Origin: Acidovorax facilis
GTDB lineage: Bacteria; Pseudomonadota; Gammaproteobacteria; Burkholderiales; Burkholderiaceae_C
Direction: 5' to 3'
Assembly: GCF_023913775.1 (NCBI RefSeq)
Contig: NZ_JAMXAX010000050.1
Location: 1 to 36,340 of the forward strand
DNA length: 36,340 nucleotides
The notes beneath the pieces were generated by a model. It was not told where the DNA came from and made no database searches. It was given only the letters and a program-made list of their open reading frames with translations. Below are positions 1 through 8,446 of this stretch, piece by piece (within the stretch, counting starts at the first letter, position 1; each line of letters starts with the position of its first letter). The position numbers and the translations under genes are program-made.

Positions 1-1
1 C

Positions 2-775
2 GAAGACACGCCTCGCAGCCCGCGCGGCATTCAGAGCGTGGAGGTGGGCGGCCAGCTGCTGAAGGTGCTGGCGCGCACCGGCCGGCGCATGGCGCTCAAG
101 GACCTGGCCCGCGCGGCGGACATGACGGCCGCCAAGGCCCACCCCTACCTGGTGAGCTTCGGCAAGCTGGGCCTGATCGAGCAGGACGCCGTGAGCGGCC
201 ACTACGGCCTGGGCCCCTTGGCCATGCAGCTGGGCCTGATCAGCCTGCAGCAGGTGGACCCGGTGCGCCTGGCCATTGCCGAGTTGCCCGCGCTGGCCCA
301 GCGCATCGGCTACACCGTGTCGGCCTCGGTCTGGGGCGACAGTGGCCCCACCATCATTCGTGTGGAGGAGGGCCCCACCGCCGTGTATGTGGCCATGCGC
401 CACGGCACCACGGCCTCGGTGCGGCACACGGCCACGGGCAAGGTGTTTGCAGCCTTCGGCCCGCGCGAGCGCGCTGCGGCTGCGCTGGCGGCCGAAGGGT
501 TTGCGGGGGCCCTGGATGAACCCGCGTTTGCGGCCGAACTGGAGGCGGTGCGCCAGCACCAGATCAGCGAGGTGACCGACCAGCTCCTGCCCGGCATCAG
601 CGCGCTGGCAACGCCGGTGTTTGACGGGTTTGGGCAGCTGGTGTTGTGCCTGGCGGTGATAGGGCCCAGCGCCACGCTGCAGACGGGGCCGGGCAGTGCT
701 GCCGCAGGCCATCTGCGCGACACCGCGCGCAGCCTGTCGCAGCGCCTGGGCGCCGCGCAGGGCACCAAACCCTGA
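2..775 (+). CDS. IclR-family transcriptional regulator, 5' end outside the window
   Basis: This is a DNA-binding regulator of the IclR type, which usually controls catabolic genes in response to a small aromatic or organic acid. The frame is open from base 2, so the true start lies upstream. A GTG at 38 is the first possible start inside the window, but the residues before it (PRGIQSVEVGGQLL) match the usual beginning of the IclR winged helix, so it is probably internal. The winged helix covers roughly the first 75 visible residues, with AADMTAAKAHPYL as the likely recognition helix region. The remaining ~180 residues form the effector-binding domain, including the typical RHTATGKVFAAF segment. 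The C-terminus is complete and converges on the Crp/Fnr-like gene with a 7-base gap. The regulated genes and ligand are not visible here. Confidence 0.9.
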   Translation, partial: EDTPRSPRGIQSVEVGGQLLKVLARTGRRMALKDLARAADMTAAKAHPYLVSFGKLGLIEQDAVSGHYGLGPLAMQLGLISLQQVDPVRLAIAELPALAQRIGYTVSASVWGDSGPTIIRVEEGPTAVYVAMRHGTTASVRHTATGKVFAAFGPRERAAAALAAEGFAGALDEPAFAAELEAVRQHQISEVTDQLLPGISALATPVFDGFGQLVLCLAVIGPSATLQTGPGSAAAGHLRDTARSLSQRLGAAQGTKP

Positions 776-782
776 GCCGCCG

Positions 783-1376
783 TCAGCCGCCGCGCAATAT
801 GCGCGCCTTGATGCGGCTGAGCGCCACCGGCGTCACGCGCACATAGCTGGCAATGTCGCGCTGGCGCACCTGGGCGGCGATCTGCGGGTGCTGCTGCAGA
901 AAGCGCCGGTAGCGCTCTTCGGGCGACAGCGTGAGCAACTCCATCTCGCGCTGCTCCTTGCGCTGGCCGTACAGGCGGTAGGCATTGCTCAGCGCGCGCT
1001 GCCACCCCATGTGGCGCGCGGCCAGCGCTTCCAGCGCGGCATGGTCGATCTGCTCCACCGTGCAGGGCCCGCCTTCCGCCAGGGCGGTGTAGCTGGTAAC
1101 GCCGCCCGGCTGCAGTGCCGTGAGGCTGGCAAAACACATGCCAGCCGGCACAAACCCCTTGACCCAGGCGTCACCTACGGCCGTCTCGTACACCATCTTG
1201 ATGAGCCCTTGGTTCACCACAAAGACCCGGGGCTGCGCCTCGCCCGCGTGGAACAGCACCTCGCCCGGCCGCAGCTGCCGCACCGTGGTGGCGCGGTCCA
1301 GAGCCTCCCACTCGGGCAGCGGGGCCTGTGCCAGTTGCTCCAGCACCGTGTGGGTGGAATGAGAAAAGGTCGGCAA
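783..1376 (-). CDS. Crp/Fnr-family transcriptional regulator (TTG start)
   Basis: A 197-residue regulator with an N-terminal cyclic-nucleotide-binding-type beta-roll (about residues 15-115) and a C-terminal helix-turn-helix (about 150-195, RDIASYVRVTPVALSRIKARI is the recognition region, written here up to its last helix). It lacks the N-terminal cysteine cluster of true Fnr, so it is unlikely to be a direct oxygen sensor. The chosen start is TTG at 1376-1374: an in-frame TAA lies just upstream, and ACGGAG at 1384-1389 is a well-spaced ribosome binding site. It diverges from the methyltransferase-like gene at 1467. A 12-base palindrome (1390-1401) sits next to its ribosome binding site and could be an autoregulatory operator. 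The ligand is unknown. Confidence 0.87.
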   Translation of the reverse strand: MPTFSHSTHTVLEQLAQAPLPEWEALDRATTVRQLRPGEVLFHAGEAQPRVFVVNQGLIKMVYETAVGDAWVKGFVPAGMCFASLTALQPGGVTSYTALAEGGPCTVEQIDHAALEALAARHMGWQRALSNAYRLYGQRKEQREMELLTLSPEERYRRFLQQHPQIAAQVRQRDIASYVRVTPVALSRIKARILRGG

Positions 1377-1466
1377 AAGAGGACTCCGTTAACCCAGGTT
1401 ATCGCCAGCACAGCACGCCATCGGCAGACTGCGGGCCATGTCTTGATTGTGCAAGGAGAGGTCGGA
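1377..1466. promoter_or_regulatory. Divergent intergenic region with a TAACC-CA-GGTTA palindrome
   Basis: This 90-base gap separates two divergently transcribed genes and should hold both promoters. TAACC (1390-1394) and GGTTA (1397-1401) form a perfect palindrome with a 2-base spacer, directly upstream of the ribosome binding site of the Crp/Fnr-like gene. Binding there could block that gene's own translation start region or promoter. AAGGAG at 1453-1458 is the ribosome binding site of the downstream plus-strand gene. I could not assign clear -35 and -10 boxes. Confidence 0.35.
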
Positions 1467-1918
1467 ATGCAACGTTTGCTGCTGCCCCCTGTGGTCTGGT
1501 TTGCGTCGGTCGGTGCGATGGTGATTTTGCAGCGCATCTGGCCCGTGGCCGTGCTGCCCGCTGATGGGCGTGTGCTGGCCTGGTGGGCGGGGGGTGTGCT
1601 GGTGCTGGCGGGCCTGGTCGTGGCCCAGTGGCATGCTCGCCTGTTCAGGCGCATCGGCACCAACATCAACACCTTTGGCGAGCCCGGCACGCTCACCACA
1701 GCAGGCCTGTTTGCACACACGCGCAACCCCATGTACCTGGGCATGCTGCTGGCCCTCGCGGGTGTGGCGCTGGCGCTGGGCACTTTGTCGCCGTGGTTGC
1801 TGGTGTTGCAGTTTTTTGTGCTCGCGCAGTGCTGGTACATCCCGCTCGAAGAGCGCAAGCTGGCGGCCCGTTTTGGACGCCAGTACGCGGACTACTGCCG
1901 GGATGTGCGGCGCTGGAT

Positions 1919-1922
<4 letters not shown>
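1467..1922 (+). CDS. Isoprenylcysteine carboxyl methyltransferase-like membrane protein
   Basis: A 151-residue integral membrane protein of the ICMT/PEMT-like fold. There are about four hydrophobic segments (approximately residues 5-30, 38-56, 91-106 and 107-126). The methyltransferase signature is present: H84, then RNPMY at 86-90, and an EER (128-130) followed by a Tyr-rich tail ending VRRWI. Bacterial members probably methylate small substrates with S-adenosylmethionine, since bacteria lack prenylated CaaX proteins. The exact substrate is unknown. The ATG at 1467 is preceded by AAGGAG with good spacing. The stop codon overlaps the stop of the convergent metY gene by four bases (1919-1922), so the two transcripts must run into each other. 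Confidence 0.85.
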
Positions 1923-3244
<1,322 letters not shown>

Positions 3245-3262
3245 GGGATTTTGAGGAAATTG

Positions 3263-3310
3263 GCTGCTAGCGCTTTATGGATAAGCGCTAATAGCTATGA
3301 ATTTGATAGC
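3263..3310 (-). repeat. AT-type palindromic dispersed repeat, copy A
   Basis: Read on the minus strand it begins GCTATCAAATTCATAGC and continues into a hairpin with arms TAGCGCTT (3268-3275) and AAGCGCTA (3283-3290) and a 7-base loop. Related copies occur at 8241-8294, 15288-15340, 16091-16132 and 35675-35714. Each joins a GCTATCAA-like head to a hairpin built on AGCGC. This copy lies between metY and the CoA-binding gene, in the probable metY leader or promoter. Confidence 0.8.
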
Positions 3311-3332
3311 TTTGAGTTTGGCTGCGAATTGG

Positions 3333-3848
3333 CTAGTAAGGCAGCTGCCGCAGGCGCTTGGCGCTGATGACCCGTGTGTTCACGCCCATCCAGCCCAGGC
3401 CGCCAAACAGCCGCGCGTGCTCGATCTTCACGCAGCGGTTTTCGATCACCTGCATCCCGGCGGCCTCGGCGCGTTGCCTGGCCGCCTCGTTGAACACCCC
3501 CAGTTGCAGCCACAGGCACTTTGCGCCGATGGCGATGGCTTCATCGGCCAGCGGCGGGATGTCCTCACTTTTGCGAAAGCAGTCCACCATGTCGATCTTC
3601 TGCCCCTGCGCCGCCAGCGCGGCAGCGGCTTCGGTCACGCTGGCGTAGGCGGTTTCGCCCAGGATCTGCCCGCCCTCGCGCGCGACGAGCGGATTCACCG
3701 GCACGATGCGGTAGCCATGTGCCTGCATGTACTTGGCCGCGAAATAGCTGGGTCTGTGCCATTGGGGCGACAGTCCCACCACCGCAAGGGTGCGGCAGTG
3801 CGTCAGAATATCGCGCAGGGTGCTGATGGTGTCGGGCGTGCGTTTCAT
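3333..3848 (-). CDS. CoA-binding domain protein (YccU type)
   Basis: A 171-residue single-domain protein of the CoA_binding_2 family (PF13380), related to E. coli YccU. The Rossmann-like fold starts with a beta strand and glycine turn, LAVVGLSPQWHRPSY, followed by AAKYMQAHGYRIVPVNP, where the family binds the nucleotide part of CoA. It ends with VIENRCVKIEH, the usual C-terminal strand. The domain is shared with succinyl-CoA synthetase alpha subunits, but no catalytic partner is present, so it probably binds CoA or acyl-CoA in a regulatory or storage role. Function is not established for the family. It diverges from the lipoprotein gene at 3954, with a 105-base gap. Confidence 0.88.
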   Translation of the reverse strand: MKRTPDTISTLRDILTHCRTLAVVGLSPQWHRPSYFAAKYMQAHGYRIVPVNPLVAREGGQILGETAYASVTEAAAALAAQGQKIDMVDCFRKSEDIPPLADEAIAIGAKCLWLQLGVFNEAARQRAEAAGMQVIENRCVKIEHARLFGGLGWMGVNTRVISAKRLRQLPY

Positions 3849-3953
3849 ACATGGCAGTGTATGGGGGCGAACCGCTGCGGCGCCAGACCCCCGCGTTGTC
3901 CACCCACACTGCCATCAACACGGTGGCACCGACCCAGAATCCGAGGAGATCCC

Positions 3954-4304
3954 GTGCAGAACCCACCACGCGCCCGCCGCACCACTGGCCTTGTCGCCAC
4001 GGCTGTTGTCTTGTCCACCCTTGCCCTGAGCGCCTGCACACCGCCCCGCGCCCCTGATGTGCCCAAGGTCCAGCGCGTCACGACCTACGCCTGTGACCGT
4101 GGCCCCATGCTGGTGGTGCACTGGCCCGCTCAGCCCGACGGCCCCGCGCTGCTGGAGATGAACGGCCGCACCGTGCCGCTGCAGCCTGAGCGCGTGGCGT
4201 CGGGTTTTGGATACGGTGATGGCGGAACGTACATCCGTGGCAAGGGCAACACCATGTACATGCACACGCCGCGCGCTCTGCGGGTGAACTGCGTGGCGCG
4301 CTGA
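3954..4304 (+). CDS. Lipoprotein with MliC-like (C-type lysozyme inhibitor) domain
   Basis: A 116-residue predicted outer-membrane or periplasmic lipoprotein. The signal peptide has a basic start (RARR), a hydrophobic core and a lipobox LSAC with the lipidated Cys28. The mature part has the features of the MliC/PliC family: YACDRG near the start, then SGFGYGDGGTYIRGKGN and a final Cys, giving two cysteines able to form a disulfide. Proteins of this kind inhibit C-type lysozyme and protect peptidoglycan. The start is GTG at 3954, supported by GAGGAG ten bases upstream. A longer upstream open frame exists but lacks a signal peptide. The family call rests on motif resemblance only. Confidence 0.72.
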   Translation: MQNPPRARRTTGLVATAVVLSTLALSACTPPRAPDVPKVQRVTTYACDRGPMLVVHWPAQPDGPALLEMNGRTVPLQPERVASGFGYGDGGTYIRGKGNTMYMHTPRALRVNCVAR

Positions 4305-4581
4305 AGTTCTTTTTAGCTTGCAGATTTGTGCTGCCGTAAGGCCATGCCGTTCTCCGGGGACGGGTGGGTGCGAAGCCCCTGCTAGGTATCACTGATCCTG
4401 TTGCCACTGGTGGCGCCTATTGAAGGAACGTGACCCGTTTCTACAACCGGGCAAATATGGGGCGCGCTTCATCCACGCCCAGAACCCCGTCATTGCGATC
4501 AAGGGCGGGCTTGCGCGGCCAATGGAGACGTGCTTGGGGATACCGCTGAGGCCTGGCTAGGCCTAAACTGCTGCGTTGCTG
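4305..4581. other. Gene-free stretch with lower GC
   Basis: No convincing gene was found here. Several frames carry short open runs, the longest ending with TAG around 4560, but none has a start with a ribosome binding site or a recognisable domain. Base composition drops visibly compared with the flanks, and the drop continues into the next gene. It may be a decayed segment. Confidence 0.5.
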
Positions 4582-5352
4582 TCACACTGGTCCAGAGCGC
4601 GATGTCGGTTGCTGATGCGACGAGTATCGGGGCGAAGGGCTACAAGAGGCGGACAGGGAGCTGGGTTGAATGACTTGGGGCTGCAAGTGTTTACGCCGCT
4701 CTGCAAAGTGCCGCCACAGAACTGCAGCTACGCAGCCCGAAGCGCCCAGCCCGAACCACGCACACCACAGGGACAGCCAAGTGTCTTGCGGGACAGCCCA
4801 GTGGCCGACAAAGACAGCTGTGCCGCTGAGCAGGCCGGCCCAAATTTTGGCTTTTCTGTTTGGTTGGACCTGTGCCAGTATGAAGCGACCGGGGCCGACC
4901 CCCACCCCTTGAACTGATGGCCGCACGGCGACGAAAAACATAACGATCAGCAGCAGTGGGATCAGGAGCAGGGACCATTTGCCCAATTGTTCCGTAGCCC
5001 ACAGTCGGACGTGGGGATGGATGGTGTAGGCGATGCCCCACATCAGGCCGAAGGCGATGCCCTGAAAACCAGCAGGGAGTTGTTCGGGTTCTGCATCCCG
5101 CTTCCACTGCAAGACCTCTTCGCACAGGGGACAGGTGATCGCCTGCCCCTGGGGCGTGTACCAGCGGGCGTTGCGGGGCAATAGGGTGGTGGTCCAATGA
5201 TCGAAGAATCCGTTGCATGCGGGGCAATGGTGCCGACCAACGCCCAGGGCCTTGTTGGAGTTGCTGCTGGCGGGGTACGACAGTTCCTGGTTGCAGGCTT
5301 GGCAGATCTCTTGGGAGTGCTGGAGCGGGCGGCGGCATTGTTCGCAGTGCAT
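4582..5352 (-). CDS. Unrecognised zinc-ribbon membrane protein
   Basis: I do not recognise this 256-residue protein. Its N-terminal 80 residues carry four CxxC knuckles (CEQC at 3-6, CQAC, CPAC and CPLC), enough for two zinc ribbons. After that come about four hydrophobic segments: FGLMWGIAYTI, LLLIPLLLIVMFFVAV, AGLLSGTAVFVGH and a Trp/Cys-rich LWCAWFGLGASGCVAAVL. The last ~40 residues are Ser/Pro-rich and look unstructured, so the natural stop may once have been earlier. No good ribosome binding site is visible. GC content is lower than in neighbouring genes, which hints at transfer. The layout (cytoplasmic zinc ribbons tethered to a membrane bundle) would suit a sensor or assembly factor, but this is speculation. 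Confidence 0.65.
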   Translation of the reverse strand: MHCEQCRRPLQHSQEICQACNQELSYPASSNSNKALGVGRHHCPACNGFFDHWTTTLLPRNARWYTPQGQAITCPLCEEVLQWKRDAEPEQLPAGFQGIAFGLMWGIAYTIHPHVRLWATEQLGKWSLLLIPLLLIVMFFVAVRPSVQGVGVGPGRFILAQVQPNRKAKIWAGLLSGTAVFVGHWAVPQDTWLSLWCAWFGLGASGCVAAVLWRHFAERRKHLQPQVIQPSSLSASCSPSPRYSSHQQPTSRSGPV

Positions 5353-5435
5353 GCCTGCATCTTAGTGGTGCCTGCCAATGCACAACAGGGTCGCCGCACA
5401 CTGCATGTAGTGTGGGCGGCAGCGCAATTCCTGGC

Positions 5436-6044
5436 TCAGGACTTGTACTTGATGCTGCACCCATACGGCGCCGTCGTTGCCGTCGAAATCGGCTTGCCCG
5501 CCAGCGCCTCGGCCAGCCCCACCTTCACATAGTTGGTGGCCTTCTCGATGTCGGCCGGGCGGGCCGACGGAATGCTGTCGATGCCGCCTGCATATACCAG
5601 CAGGCCCTGCGGATTGACGATGTACAGGTGTGGCGTTGTGCGGGCGCCGTAGCTCTTGCCCACGGTGCCTTCCTCGTCCATCAGCACGGCGGTGGGGGCG
5701 GACTTGCGCTCCTGCTTCCAGGCCATCAGCTTGGCGGGCTCCAGGTAGTCGCTGCTGGCTTTTTCGGTGGAGTTGATGGACAGCCACACCACACCTTTGC
5801 CGGTGGCGTCCTTCTGCGTGGCGGGCATGTTGCCGCTGTCGTAGTGTTTGCGCACGAAGGGGCAGCCGGGGTTGGTCCATTCCAGCACCACGTGTTTGCC
5901 CTTGAAGTCCGACAGGCGCACGGTTTTGCCCGACGTGTCCTTGAGCGTGAAGTCGGGCGCGGGCTGGCCCACGGTGGCGGCGGCCTGGGCGCCCAGTGCA
6001 ACCAGGGCAGCGGTGGCGATCAACGTACGGCGAAGCAGCTTCAT
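5436..6044 (-). CDS. Exported redoxin (AhpC/TSA-like thioredoxin-fold protein)
   Basis: A 202-residue periplasmic protein with a clear Sec signal peptide (MKLLRRTL..., cleavage likely after AQA near residue 21). The mature part opens with VGQPAPDFTLKDTSGK, the standard redoxin start. The active-site region is NPGCPFVRKHY with Cys61, so there is no CxxC. A second cysteine sits close to the C-terminus (Cys196, in PYGCSIKY) and may act as the resolving or partner cysteine. The cis-proline region TTPHLYIV is present. It lies 46 bases downstream of the DsbD-like gene on the same strand, so it is probably a substrate of, or co-expressed with, that reductase. GGAG precedes the ATG. Family members are annotated as thiol peroxidases or oxidoreductases, and the substrate is unknown. 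Confidence 0.85.
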   Translation of the reverse strand: MKLLRRTLIATAALVALGAQAAATVGQPAPDFTLKDTSGKTVRLSDFKGKHVVLEWTNPGCPFVRKHYDSGNMPATQKDATGKGVVWLSINSTEKASSDYLEPAKLMAWKQERKSAPTAVLMDEEGTVGKSYGARTTPHLYIVNPQGLLVYAGGIDSIPSARPADIEKATNYVKVGLAEALAGKPISTATTAPYGCSIKYKS

Positions 6045-6090
6045 GGCGGGGTCTCCTGAAGGGTTGGCGGGTGGTCGAAAGCAGGGAGGG

Positions 6091-8334
6091 CTACAGCTGG
6101 GCGATGGTGGCGCGCACCTCGTCCACGCTGAGCACCTCGGTCAGCACCACCGGCGGCTTGCCGGGGCGGTAGAACACGTACACCGGCACGCCGCTGCGTC
6201 CAAGCTGGGTCAGCGCCGCAGTAATGGCGGGGTCGCGGCGCGTCCAGTCAGCACGCAGCAGGGCGACGTTCTTGGTTTGCAGATCGGCCAGTACATCGGC
6301 GTCGGCCAGCGTGGTCTTCTTGTTGTACTGGCAGGTCACGCACCAGGCAGCGGTGAAGTCCACAAACACCGGGCGGCCCGTGGCCACGATCTGCTCGGCC
6401 GCGCCGGGTGCCCAGGGTTGCCAGCCGCTCGCAGAGGACGCCTGTGTGGCGCCCTGCGCGGTGGGCACGTGGGTGATGTGGGGCACAAAGGCCCACACCA
6501 GCAGCGCCATCGTCGCCAGCGACACCGTGGCCATCCACATGCGCGCGCGTCCGGCCAGCGACAGCGCCCACACCACCAGCGAGAGGCCCACCAGCAGGAT
6601 CAGCAGCGCACCCGCGCCGTCGATACCACTTTGCTGGCCCAGCACCCACACCAGCCAGACGACAGTGGCCAGCATGGGGAAGGCCATGAGCTTGCGGAAG
6701 GTGTCCATCCACGCGCCGGGGCGTGGCAGGGCGCGCGCCACGGCGGGCACAAAGCTGGCTGCCAGGTACGGCAGCGCCAGCCCCAGCCCCAGCGCCGCAA
6801 ACACGGCCAGCGCCTGGGGCGCGGGCAGCGTGGCGGTCAGGCCCAGGGATGCGCCCATGAACGGCGCAGTGCAGGGCGATGCCACGGCCACGGCGAGCAC
6901 ACCGGTGAGGAAGCTGTCGGCCACAGGGTGGCGGGCCTGCAGGCTGGCCACCGAGGACGGCAGAAAATGCCCGAACTCGAACACGCCCGCCAGGTTCAGC
7001 GCGATCAGCGTGAACAGCGCCGCCAGCGATGCCACCACGGCGGGCGACTGCAGCTGAAAGCCCCAGCCCACCGCCTCGCCTGCTGCGCGCAGGCCCAGCA
7101 TGAGGGCGCCCAGGGCGATGAACGACAGCACCACACCCGCTGTGTAGGCGATGCCGCTCACGCGGTGCGCGCGCCGGTCTTGCGCATGCTGGGTAAAGCC
7201 CACCACCTTGATCGCCAGCACCGGGAACACGCAGGGCATGAGGTTGAGGATGAGCCCGCCAAGCAAGGCGCCCAGCAGCGCGGCCGTGAGGGTGAGGGAC
7301 GAGGCGCCGGAGCCCATGGCTGGCGCGGCAGCGCCGCTTGCCTGCGCAGCATTGGCCTTGAGCGCGGCCTCCAGCGCGGGCGACACGCTGGCAACCGACG
7401 CCACCTGCGGCCAGGTGCCCAGCACCTTCAGCTCTGCGCGGTAGCCGGTGCGCGTGTCGGGGCCAGTGGCATGTGCGGGCGACTGCTCGGCCAGCACCAC
7501 GGGCATCAGGCTGGGGCTGGCGCTGCGCTGGGCAGACAGGGGAATCTGCGCGGTCCACACGCTGCCGTTCCAGGCCTGCTTCCACTGCGCGGCGTTGTCG
7601 ATGACTTCGGCGGTTTCGGGGAACAGGTCCAGTGTCTTGCCACGCAGCGCCACGGGCAGGCCCTGCACGCTGACGTTCAGCAGGTTGCCGTCGGCAATCT
7701 GCGCCTGGCTGTCCGGCACGATGCCGTTGGTGCCTGCCAGCACGGGTTGGGGCAGGGCCTTGGCGGCCGCCTCAAAGGCGGCGCCGTTGAGCGCCGTGGT
7801 GCTCTGGATGGGCAACTGCAGCGTGAATTCGCCTTCTTCGGGAATGCACTCCTTGCGGCACACCAGCCAGGAGGCGCGCAGATTGATCGTCGCGTCCTTG
7901 GCCAACGGGCTCGGGGCAAAACTGCTGGCCACGGTGACGGGCACGGGCAGCAGCACCGTGCCTTCGTAGCCATAGTTGGCCAGCGTGCCGATGGGGATCT
8001 TCTTGGGCAGGGGCCAGGCGATCTCGCCCGCGTCCAGACCGGCTGGCAGCGTCCAGGCCAGGTCGGTGGGCAGGCCAGAATCGCCAGGGTTCTTCCAGTA
8101 GGTGTGCCACTCGGGCTGGTGGGTGATCGAGAGGCCCAGCCACAGCGGCTGGCCGGGCGCCACGCCCTGGGGCGCATGGGCCAGCAACTCGGCGCGCACA
8201 TAAGGCGTGGTGACCACGCTGGTGCCCTGTCCGCTGGTTTTTGAGCTAAATTGCGCGCTAGCGCTTGTCCAGTAAGCGCTAGCAGCTATCAAAAGAAGAG
8301 TAACTGCAAGGCGGTGGAACAGGCGGTAGGACAT
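6091..8334 (-). CDS. dsbD: Thiol:disulfide interchange protein, DsbD/ScsB family
   Basis: A 747-residue inner-membrane reductant conduit that moves electrons from cytoplasmic thioredoxin to periplasmic thiol proteins. The order is signal peptide (1-27), a periplasmic DsbD-alpha-like domain with a Cys pair in VCRKEC, a membrane bundle of about eight helices with the redox Cys motifs MPCVFP and SPCTAPF, and a C-terminal thioredoxin domain with CVTC at 665-668. It is longer than E. coli DsbD (565 residues), so it is closer to the ScsB type linked to copper tolerance. The signal-peptide codons overlap a palindromic dispersed repeat (8241-8294): residues 18-20 and 25-27 are both Ala-Ser-Ala, encoded by its two arms. 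The redoxin gene follows on the same strand. Confidence 0.9.
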   Translation of the reverse strand: MSYRLFHRLAVTLLLIAASAYWTSASAQFSSKTSGQGTSVVTTPYVRAELLAHAPQGVAPGQPLWLGLSITHQPEWHTYWKNPGDSGLPTDLAWTLPAGLDAGEIAWPLPKKIPIGTLANYGYEGTVLLPVPVTVASSFAPSPLAKDATINLRASWLVCRKECIPEEGEFTLQLPIQSTTALNGAAFEAAAKALPQPVLAGTNGIVPDSQAQIADGNLLNVSVQGLPVALRGKTLDLFPETAEVIDNAAQWKQAWNGSVWTAQIPLSAQRSASPSLMPVVLAEQSPAHATGPDTRTGYRAELKVLGTWPQVASVASVSPALEAALKANAAQASGAAAPAMGSGASSLTLTAALLGALLGGLILNLMPCVFPVLAIKVVGFTQHAQDRRAHRVSGIAYTAGVVLSFIALGALMLGLRAAGEAVGWGFQLQSPAVVASLAALFTLIALNLAGVFEFGHFLPSSVASLQARHPVADSFLTGVLAVAVASPCTAPFMGASLGLTATLPAPQALAVFAALGLGLALPYLAASFVPAVARALPRPGAWMDTFRKLMAFPMLATVVWLVWVLGQQSGIDGAGALLILLVGLSLVVWALSLAGRARMWMATVSLATMALLVWAFVPHITHVPTAQGATQASSASGWQPWAPGAAEQIVATGRPVFVDFTAAWCVTCQYNKKTTLADADVLADLQTKNVALLRADWTRRDPAITAALTQLGRSGVPVYVFYRPGKPPVVLTEVLSVDEVRATIAQL
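8241..8294 (-). repeat. AT-type palindromic dispersed repeat, copy B, inside dsbD
   Basis: The arms CTAGCGCTT (8258-8266) and AAGCGCTAG (8274-8282) pair perfectly over nine bases around a 7-base loop, with a TGATAGC head toward the minus-strand 5' side. It resembles copy A at 3263-3310. Unlike the other clear copies it is inside a reading frame: it encodes about residues 14-31 of the DsbD-like protein, covering the end of the signal peptide. Confidence 0.8.
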
Positions 8335-8446
8335 GGTGCAGTGTGGGAGCGGGGCTGACGGGTTTGGTTCCGGCGCCCAGCGAGCTGCCTGCGGGGCGAT
8401 CAGACTGGCGGGGGGGATTCCCCGGAACCTTCCGCCAGCCAGCCGC

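Noticed and set aside
1443-1456. A TTGAT half site resembling an Fnr box near the methyltransferase-like gene
   Set aside because: The second half does not match ATCAA, and it lies too close to the start codon for a typical activator site.
5848-8244. A 798-codon plus-strand open frame over the redoxin and dsbD-like genes
   Set aside because: It crosses two well-supported minus-strand genes and its translation is Arg/His/Gln-rich without domains. This is the usual shadow frame of GC-rich DNA.
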